In this document: positions 1-5,117 of the stretch, piece after piece
Layout of the letters: each line of letters opens with the position of its first letter
How positions within the stretch are numbered: the stretch's first letter is position 1
NCBI GenBank assembly: GCA_023264315.1
Contig: JALQST010000250.1
Coordinates: 1 to 5,117 of the forward strand
DNA length: 5,117 nt
Direction: 5' to 3'
DNA from: Nodosilinea sp. BSH.14
GTDB taxonomy: Bacteria > Cyanobacteriota > Cyanobacteriia > Phormidesmidales > Phormidesmidaceae
Notes under the pieces: model-generated
What the model was told of the DNA's origin: nothing
The model's input: the letters and a program-made list of their open reading frames with translations, nothing else
Databases searched by the model: none
Position numbers and translations under genes: made by a program

Positions 1-1
1 A

Positions 2-1531
2 GAGGGCGATGATGTCTTTGACTGCCTCACAGAAGGCGGGGGGGACTTTGGCGTTGATGCCATGCATATCTCTGAGGAGTATGATGGCGAGTTTACCGTC
101 AGCTTATTTCAAGCAAAGTACAAGAATAATCTCGAAGGAAACGCCAACTTTCCTGAGAATGGGATCAGCAGTTTAATCAAGGCGATTCAATACCTATTTA
201 ACCCAGCAGCCATCCTAGAACATATTAATCCTAGGCTGTTAGCCAAAGTAGAAGAAGCCCGCAGCTTAATTCGAGATGGCTATATCCCACAGGTTCGCGT
301 CCTCGCTTGCAATAATGGACTGACCTGGAAAGCGTCGGCCCAGGAATTGATTGATCTCGCCGGATTTGGCGATCAAGTCACTTGGGAACATGTTAACCAC
401 GAGCGTTTAGTCAACATTCTTCAATCGGCTAAGCCTGTTAAAGATAAGTTAAATCTCAGCGGCAAAGCCATCATTGAAGACATGAAATTCAGTCGAGTCC
501 TCATCGGTCGGATTTCGGTTGCTGAAATTGCAGCCCTGATTGAACGTCATGGAGAACGATTGCTGGAGCGCAATATTCGTCGCTATCTAGGCTTACAAGG
601 TAATCGGGTTAATGAAGGAATTCGACAGACCCTAACCAGTGATGAGAGCAGTAATTTCTACTTCTACAATAATGGCATCACCTTGACCTGTGATGACTTT
701 TCCTACAATGCCTTGCAACGTGAAGATTATCAAGTGCATGTCGATAATCTTCAAATTATCAATGGTGGCCAAACCTGTATGACCATCTATAAAACCTTGC
801 GAGAATCTGATTTAAGTAGGCAAAATTCCCAAGCCTATGTGTTGCTCAGAATTTACAAGTTGCCGAGTGACAATCAAGACTTAGTGCAACGCATCACCTA
901 CGCCACCAACAGCCAGAATCCCGTCGATCTCAAAGATTTACGGGCCAATGATGATCTTCAAAAAAAATTGGAACTGGATATTCAGCAGCTAGGCTTTCAT
1001 TATCGGCGTAAGCGGTCTGACAAGAGTACCCGATCCGGTGATATTACCTCCGGGGTCGCCGCCGAAGCTGTCTTGTCGGTCTGGAGAAGGAAGCCCCACC
1101 AAGCCAAATTTTTCTCCCGTGAACATTTTGGCAAACTATATCCTGCCATCTTCACAGAAGCCTTAAATGGAGCACAAGTCGTCCTTGCCGTTCAGCTTTA
1201 TCGAATTTCGGAAAATCGACGCAAACGTCCTGAGCCTACCGACCCAGATTTTGTTCGCTATGCCTCCTGCTTTATCGCCATGCAGATGGGGAAAAGACTT
1301 TTGGCCGACATGAATATTTCAGCCAAAGCCATTAGCCACCAAAACTTTCCGATAGCCCAACAACTGATCGAACAAAAGAGCGAAGCTTATTTGAATGACT
1401 CCGTTCAAGATATTCAGCAAGCCCTTCAAGATCTCTATGGCGTTCAGGATCTCTATGGTGAGAAGAAGATTTCCTTGCAGCAACTCTCTGCAACCTTCCG
1501 GCGTGGCGATTTAATTACAAAGCTTTCATAA
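2..1531 (+). CDS. AIPR-family phage-resistance protein with Mrr-like nuclease motif (5' end cut off by window)
   Basis: The frame is open to base 2, and the 20 codons before the first ATG (base 62) read as conserved protein, so that ATG is probably internal and the true start is upstream. Visible length is 509 residues. Counting from the base-62 Met as residue 1, the N-terminal part has GVDA just before it (Asp at bases 56-58), then a hydrophobic strand and FQAKYK (Q17, K19). This D...QxK layout matches Mrr-type PD-(D/E)XK nucleases; the matching helical Glu would lie near or beyond the left edge. The AIPR core follows: NFYFYNNGITLTC (198-210), QIINGGQT (231-238) and ATNSQNPVDLKDLRANDDLQ (281-300), all hallmark blocks of the family. 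AIPR proteins are linked to abortive infection and restriction-like loci, though their exact action is poorly known. It lies one base before a PLD-SNF2 helicase gene, which supports a joint DNA-targeting role. Its base composition is clearly more AT-rich than that of its partner. Family assignment is strong; nuclease activity is inferred. Confidence 0.9.
   Translation, partial: EGDDVFDCLTEGGGDFGVDAMHISEEYDGEFTVSLFQAKYKNNLEGNANFPENGISSLIKAIQYLFNPAAILEHINPRLLAKVEEARSLIRDGYIPQVRVLACNNGLTWKASAQELIDLAGFGDQVTWEHVNHERLVNILQSAKPVKDKLNLSGKAIIEDMKFSRVLIGRISVAEIAALIERHGERLLERNIRRYLGLQGNRVNEGIRQTLTSDESSNFYFYNNGITLTCDDFSYNALQREDYQVHVDNLQIINGGQTCMTIYKTLRESDLSRQNSQAYVLLRIYKLPSDNQDLVQRITYATNSQNPVDLKDLRANDDLQKKLELDIQQLGFHYRRKRSDKSTRSGDITSGVAAEAVLSVWRRKPHQAKFFSREHFGKLYPAIFTEALNGAQVVLAVQLYRISENRRKRPEPTDPDFVRYASCFIAMQMGKRLLADMNISAKAISHQNFPIAQQLIEQKSEAYLNDSVQDIQQALQDLYGVQDLYGEKKISLQQLSATFRRGDLITKLS
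1427..1462 (+). repeat. 18-bp tandem duplication inside the AIPR gene
   Basis: Two 18-base units encode QDLYGV and QDLYGE back to back near the C-terminus of the AIPR protein. The units share the 11-base core GATCTCTATGG, and most differences are at third positions or in the last codon. The duplication keeps frame and looks like a small, older in-frame expansion in a helical, glutamine-rich tail. No regulatory role is suggested. Confidence 0.75.
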
Positions 1532-1532
1532 G

Positions 1533-4500
1533 ATGCCCAAGCTCACAGACTACCCCTGGAAGGCCAAATACACCCCCGACAACACCGCCAACATTGTCGA
1601 GGCCTTTTATATTCCGGCCCTGCAATGTGCCCAACGCTATTGGCGCACCACAGGCTACTTTCAGGCCGAGGCGTTGGCCATGGCCCTGCGCGGTATTGAG
1701 GGGCTAATCCACAACCAGGGCGAAATGCGGATGATCGTCGGCTGTATCCTCGGCCAGGGCGAAATCGACGCCATCCAAAAAGGCATGGATCTGCGGACGG
1801 TGGTGGATCAACACTTGGCCCAACGCCCCCTCGATCCTCCCGACGATGCGGGTAAAGATGCCCTGGAACTGCTGGCCTGGATGGTGCAGCACCATATTTT
1901 GGATATCAAACTGGCCATCGTCTGCGATGACCACAAACGGCCCATGGGGGGCACCCCCATCTTCCACGACAAAACCGGAATTATCGAAGATGCCGACGGC
2001 CACCGCCTTGCCTTTACCGGAGGCATCAACGAAACGCCCCAGGGCTGGCGCTGGAACTGGGACAGCATCCACGTCCACACCAGTTGGAAAACCATCGAAC
2101 ACGTTGACGAAGACGAAGTAACCTTTAGCCGCCTGTGGAACGATCAAGCCTCCCATGCCCTGGTGATCGATATTCCCAAAGCGGTGCGGGATGACCTGCT
2201 GCGGTTTGCCCCACCCCCAAACGAACTCCCCAACCGCCTCAAAGAAGGCGGCGGCAGCTACAACGCTCCCCAGATTTCGCCAGAACCAGAGCCAGAACCA
2301 GAGCCCGCCATCGACCCCAGAACCCTCGTCTGGAGCTACCTTGACCAGGCTCCCAAGCAGGTTCCCAATGGCGAACGGGTGGGGGAAGCCACAGCCGCCA
2401 TCACCCCCTGGCCCCACCAGGTGCGGGCCTTCAAACGAATGTGGGATAACTGGCCCCCAAAACTCCTCATTGCCGACGAGGTAGGGCTGGGCAAAACCAT
2501 CCAGGCCGGGTTAATCCTTCGCCAAGCCTGGATGAGTGGTCGGGCTAAGCGCATTCTCATCATGGTTCCGGCCTCGGTGCTCAAGCAGTGGCAAATTGAA
2601 CTGCGGGAAAAATTTAACCTCAACTGGCCCATCTACGACGGCAGAGCCCTGCACTGGTGCCCCTCCCCCGGATTCCAGGGGCCACTGGAGAAACCCGTCA
2701 GCCGCCAGACCTGGCACCAGGAGCCGATTGTGTTGGTCTCCAGCCACCTGATGCGGCGCAAAGATCGGGTGCCCGAATTGCTAGAGCAAGCCGACCCCTG
2801 GGACTTGATCATTCTGGATGAAGCCCACCATGCCCGCCGCAGCGGTGGAATGCAGTCGGGCAACCTCACGGATAAGCGTCCCAACCGCCTGCTGGCCCTG
2901 ATGCAGAGCCTCAAACATCGCACCCAAGGGTTAGTCTTGCTCACCGCCACCCCCATGCAGGTAGACCCCATCGAAGTGTGGGATCTCTTAGAACTGCTGG
3001 GGATGCCCCCAGAGTGGAACGCGATCAACTTTTTGCGGTTCTTTGAGGTGGCCGCCCAACCTGCCCCCAGCCACGAAGACCTGGCCTATCTGGCCAGACT
3101 CTTCCGGGTCATCGAACGGGATTATGGCCCCATCAACGATGACCGGGCGAAACGGTTAGCCCCTCGCCAGAGCGGCCTCAAGGCAAAGAAAATTCTGCGG
3201 GCCTTGCGGGATGGAGCCAGCATTCCCCTACGACAACTGGAAACCCAGGAACGCGAATCTGCCATTCGGATGGTGCAGGCCCATACCCCTGTGAAAGTTC
3301 TCATTTCAAGGCACACCCGCGAACTGGTGAGGAAATACTACGAAGCAGGCAAACTCTCTACCCCCATTGCCACCCGCCAGGTCAGCGACGAATTTATCGC
3401 CCTCTCCCAGGCCGAACGCCAGGTCTACGATGCCGTCGAAGACTATATTTCCACCACCTACAACAATGCCGCCGTGGGCGAACGTAACGCCGTGGGCTTC
3501 GTCATGACCATCTACCGCCGCCGCCTAGCCAGCAGTTTCCATGCCCTGGCCCAAACCCTAGAGGGACGCCTAGCCAAGCTCCAAGGGGATGATCGTCAAC
3601 TTTCTGCCCTAGAGGAAGACCTGCCCGACGAGTTCTCCCTGACCGAGGAAAGCCCCGATATGGATGAAGCGGCCCAGCTAGAGAAAGCCGCCCTCAACCT
3701 AGAGGAATCTGCCGACCTCCAAGACCTCCTAGAGCAGGTGCGTGCCCTCCCCACCGATAGCAAAGCCCGAACCTTGGAAACCTTGATTACCCGCCTCCAA
3801 CGGCAGGGCTATCACCAAGTCATCCTCTTTACCCAGTTCACCGACACCCTCGACTTTCTCCGCCAGGAGTTGGCCCGTAGCCTGGGGTGCCCCATTATGT
3901 GCTTCTCCGGTCGAGGGGGCGAAATTCAGGAACGGGATGGCCGCTGGCGCACGATTAGTCGCGAAGAAACCAAACGCCGCTTCCGCAACCAGGAAGCCGA
4001 GATCTTGCTCTGTACCGATGCCGCCGCCGAAGGGCTGAACTTCCAATTTTGCGGCGCGTTGATTAACTACGATATGCCCTGGAACCCCATGCGAGTCGAG
4101 CAGCGCATTGGCCGCATTGATCGCCTCGGCCAGACCCACCCCACCATCCGCATTTACAACCTGCACTACGAAAACACCGTCGAAACCGATGTCTACATTG
4201 CCCTCAGAGACCGCATTAACCTATTTGAGACCTTTGTAGGCCGCCTACAGCCCATTTTGGCTCGTCTCACCGGAGCCATCACTAACCTCACCCTCACCCG
4301 CCGAGAAGACCGAGACCGGGAGCGCACGGCCCTGCTATCGCAACTGGAAGAAGATACGAAGGACGTGAACCAAACCAGCTTCGATCTCGATGAAGTTACG
4401 GCGGAGGATTTAGAAGAACCCAGGCGTCCTCACCCTGCCTACACCCTGGCCGACCTGCAAAGCCTATTGAACCGACCAGACCTGCTTCCCCCCGGCATTA

Positions 4501-4718
4501 CCATCAAGGTGGCTGGCATCAAAGACTTTTCCTATCTCAGCCCAGGAATGCCCCAGGCCGTCCGCGTCACCACCGATCCTGAGTTCTACGATCAAAATTC
4601 CGACAGTGTTGAACTGTGGTCGCCAGGAAGCCCGCTATTCCCAGAGAGCATCCACAGCCAGATAGACCAGCCGCTTGATTACGACACCTTCCAGAAAGCC
4701 ATCCAGGGGCAGACCTAA
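1533..4718 (+). CDS. PLD-like nuclease / SNF2-family helicase fusion protein
   Basis: This is a 1061-residue cytoplasmic DNA-acting protein with no signal peptide or membrane segment. Residues 1-220 form a phospholipase D-like domain: YFQAEALAMALRGIEGLI (42-59), a single HxK active-site motif (H145, K147, with D153) and GGINET (163-168). Some PLD nucleases with one motif per chain work as dimers. A Glu-Pro run (251-258) marks a linker. The SNF2/HepA-like motor follows: motif I DEVGLGKT (315-322), Ia MVPA (344-347), II DEAH (429-432), III TATP (471-474), IV VILFTQFTD (763-771), V TDAAAEGLNFQ (828-838) and VI EQRIGRIDRLGQ (856-867). All catalytic residues appear intact. Between the lobes (about 675-740) is a charged, helix-rich insert. 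Residues 900-1061 match no domain I know. Start: the ATG sits one base after the upstream stop, with no good Shine-Dalgarno, suggesting reinitiation by terminating ribosomes. The PLD plus SNF2 pairing also occurs, split over genes, in systems such as DISARM and Dpd, but this is not recognisably DrmD, and I give no symbol. Confidence 0.93.
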   Translation: MPKLTDYPWKAKYTPDNTANIVEAFYIPALQCAQRYWRTTGYFQAEALAMALRGIEGLIHNQGEMRMIVGCILGQGEIDAIQKGMDLRTVVDQHLAQRPLDPPDDAGKDALELLAWMVQHHILDIKLAIVCDDHKRPMGGTPIFHDKTGIIEDADGHRLAFTGGINETPQGWRWNWDSIHVHTSWKTIEHVDEDEVTFSRLWNDQASHALVIDIPKAVRDDLLRFAPPPNELPNRLKEGGGSYNAPQISPEPEPEPEPAIDPRTLVWSYLDQAPKQVPNGERVGEATAAITPWPHQVRAFKRMWDNWPPKLLIADEVGLGKTIQAGLILRQAWMSGRAKRILIMVPASVLKQWQIELREKFNLNWPIYDGRALHWCPSPGFQGPLEKPVSRQTWHQEPIVLVSSHLMRRKDRVPELLEQADPWDLIILDEAHHARRSGGMQSGNLTDKRPNRLLALMQSLKHRTQGLVLLTATPMQVDPIEVWDLLELLGMPPEWNAINFLRFFEVAAQPAPSHEDLAYLARLFRVIERDYGPINDDRAKRLAPRQSGLKAKKILRALRDGASIPLRQLETQERESAIRMVQAHTPVKVLISRHTRELVRKYYEAGKLSTPIATRQVSDEFIALSQAERQVYDAVEDYISTTYNNAAVGERNAVGFVMTIYRRRLASSFHALAQTLEGRLAKLQGDDRQLSALEEDLPDEFSLTEESPDMDEAAQLEKAALNLEESADLQDLLEQVRALPTDSKARTLETLITRLQRQGYHQVILFTQFTDTLDFLRQELARSLGCPIMCFSGRGGEIQERDGRWRTISREETKRRFRNQEAEILLCTDAAAEGLNFQFCGALINYDMPWNPMRVEQRIGRIDRLGQTHPTIRIYNLHYENTVETDVYIALRDRINLFETFVGRLQPILARLTGAITNLTLTRREDRDRERTALLSQLEEDTKDVNQTSFDLDEVTAEDLEEPRRPHPAYTLADLQSLLNRPDLLPPGITIKVAGIKDFSYLSPGMPQAVRVTTDPEFYDQNSDSVELWSPGSPLFPESIHSQIDQPLDYDTFQKAIQGQT
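2283..2306 (+). repeat. 12-bp tandem repeat coding a Glu-Pro linker
   Basis: Two near-identical 12-base units (GAACCAGAGCCA, then the same with a final C) encode four Glu-Pro pairs between the PLD-like domain and the SNF2 motor. Such EP runs are stiff and extended, so this probably acts as a spacer holding the two domains apart. Being a slippage-prone repeat, its length may vary among relatives. Confidence 0.7.
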
Positions 4719-4743
4719 CGCCAGGAACCCCCTAACCATTACA

Positions 4744-4771
4744 GGACTATTTTTGGGCAGCCTGTTAGTCC
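4744..4771. repeat. Inverted repeat just after the helicase gene
   Basis: GGACTA (4744-4749) pairs perfectly with TAGTCC (4766-4771) around a 16-base loop. A competing pairing exists between ACAGG (4741-4745) and CCTGT (4761-4765). The run of five Ts lies in the loop and not after the stem, so this is not a standard terminator. It is about 25 bases past the helicase stop and could be an RNA-end structure, but this is weak. Confidence 0.3.
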
Positions 4772-4793
4772 GCCCTGAACATGGGCACTCTAG

Positions 4794-4832
4794 AAAGGTG
4801 AATATCCTTCAGCCTTCTGGAGTGATCCTAGG
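4794..4832. repeat. Diverged direct repeat, copy A
   Basis: Copy A has three blocks, AAAGGTG, AGCCTTCTGG and CCTAGG, separated by 10 and 6 bases of mostly different sequence. The same three blocks with identical spacing recur at 4955-4993. In total 26 of 39 positions agree. The same register over three blocks makes chance unlikely. It could be a pair of protein-binding sites, as at some transposon ends, or an old duplication. Confidence 0.5.
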
Positions 4833-4846
4833 TCAATCAGAAGGGC
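4812..4846. repeat. Inverted repeat (hairpin) in the downstream tail
   Basis: CCTTCTG (4813-4819) pairs perfectly with CAGAAGG (4838-4844), and an eighth pair, G4812 with C4846, is possible with one bulged G. The 18-base loop contains the palindrome CCTAGG. No T run follows on the plus strand. The left arm is also part of the direct repeat described separately. Confidence 0.45.
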
Positions 4847-4954
4847 GTTCACTGGGTCGTTGTTCCGCTCAATCTTAGAAAAATTCGGTATTCCCAGTGC
4901 CTATGCCAGTCGTAGCAGGTCTAGATCTCCCCTCTGAATCCTGCTCTGTTCGCC

Positions 4955-4993
4955 AAAGGTGTTTTCTACAAAGCCTTCTGGCTTCACCCTAGG
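4955..4993. repeat. Diverged direct repeat, copy B
   Basis: Second copy of the three-block repeat, exactly 161 bases after copy A. Here the middle block is part of a small perfect hairpin, AAGCC-ttct-GGCTT (4971-4984), and the last block sits in the palindrome CCCTAGGG (4987-4994). It overlaps the stop codon of the minus-strand open frame that enters from the right edge. Confidence 0.5.
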
Positions 4994-5117
4994 GCGGAAC
5001 GTAGAGGTCGCCACCAAAGACATGCTTAACCTGGCTGCGAGTCATGCGACTGGGCGGAAAGGCGTTAAGGTCTATCGGCTTAGGCCGCGCTGAAGTTAAC
5101 TTGGGTCTGAAAAACTT
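4989..5117 (-). CDS. Possible 3' end of a convergent gene of unknown function (cut off at right edge)
   Basis: On the minus strand the frame starting at base 5117 stays open for 42 codons and ends at TAG (bases 4991-4989). The translation ends in SRMTRSQVKHVFGGDLYVPP, which has a balanced, protein-like make-up, and nothing in it is a domain I recognise. The gene would converge on the helicase gene. Reading continues without a stop for another 37 codons after the TAG, which could mean a truncated or decayed gene. The plus strand over the same bases is also open for about 50 codons (4938-5093), so coding on the minus strand is not certain. Sequence to the right of the window would decide it. 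Confidence 0.3.
   Translation of the reverse strand, partial: KFFRPKLTSARPKPIDLNAFPPSRMTRSQVKHVFGGDLYVPP

Larger units (their letters stand above)
4719..4988. other. Region without a confident gene
   Basis: No frame on either strand gives a convincing complete gene. The plus-strand frame that crosses from the helicase end to about base 4878 starts inside the helicase gene and has low-complexity, non-protein-like content. On the minus strand there are short protein-like stretches in different frames, for example one ending at the stop near 4791-4793 that contains NALLIDLGSLQKAEGY, and one at 4878-4988 that follows a TAG in the frame of the right-edge open frame. This patchwork could be a decayed gene or mobile-element end, or chance. 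No tRNA, rRNA, CRISPR or canonical rho-independent terminator (stem followed by a T run) was seen. Confidence 0.5.

Noticed and set aside
1704..2417. 237-codon open frame on the minus strand
   Set aside because: It lies wholly opposite the conserved PLD domain of the helicase gene, is rich in Gly, Phe and Val as expected from the antisense of GC-rich codons, and shows no motif.
3729..4166. 145-codon open frame on the minus strand
   Set aside because: It is antisense to helicase motifs IV to VI, so it is a shadow of a strongly conserved coding region.
1533..4718. Naming the helicase DrmD (DISARM) or DpdE
   Set aside because: The N-terminal PLD fusion and the AIPR neighbour do not match the architectures I know for those genes, and no other DISARM or Dpd component is visible.
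4744..4771. Rho-independent terminator for the two-gene operon
   Set aside because: A 6-bp stem is present but the T run is inside the loop and not after the stem, so the standard terminator pattern is not met.
4675..4878. 67-codon plus-strand frame overlapping the helicase 3' end
   Set aside because: Its start is inside the helicase gene, there is no clear ribosome-binding site, and the translation looks unlike a folded protein.
4903..4992. 29-codon plus-strand frame beginning with ATG
   Set aside because: Very short, no ribosome-binding site, and overlapped by other equally short open stretches on both strands.
4790..5000. CRISPR array
   Set aside because: There are only two diverged copies, with block-wise identity and a 161-base spacing, unlike the regular short repeats and spacers of an array.

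Overview
The window carries two adjacent same-strand genes that together look like a phage-defence or restriction-type module, followed by about 400 bases with no confidently assigned gene. The organism is a bacterium. The gene-rich, high-GC, GCC/CCC-loving coding style of the second gene and the lack of clear Shine-Dalgarno sites would fit a filamentous cyanobacterium, but I saw no exact cyanobacterial HIP1 octamer (GCGATCGC), so this placement is a weak inference.

Bases 2-1531 (+) encode most of an AIPR-family protein (abortive infection phage resistance family). Its reading frame is open to the left edge, so the N-terminus lies outside the window. The visible start of the frame holds a D...QxK pattern like that of Mrr-type PD-(D/E)XK nucleases, followed by the conserved AIPR core.

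Bases 1533-4718 (+) encode a 1061-residue fusion of an N-terminal phospholipase D-like (HxK) nuclease domain and a SNF2/HepA-type helicase ATPase with all main motifs intact. One base separates the two genes, so they are almost certainly co-transcribed and probably translationally coupled. A plausible joint role is sensing or moving along foreign DNA (SNF2 motor) and cutting it (PLD and Mrr-like sites). This is inference from domain content. No methyltransferase or other self-marking gene is visible; if one exists it lies outside the window.

The two genes differ sharply in base composition (sampled 60-base blocks: 24 and 25 G+C in gene 1; 36 and 40 in gene 2), which suggests they were brought together from different backgrounds or are evolving under different constraints.

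Bases 4719-5117 hold no recognised gene. They contain short inverted repeats, a diverged direct repeat whose two copies lie exactly 161 bases apart, and a minus-strand open frame running in from the right edge (4989-5117) that could be the 3' end of a convergent gene. Several short protein-like minus-strand stretches broken by stops and frame changes hint that this tail may be the remains of a gene or mobile element, but I cannot name it.
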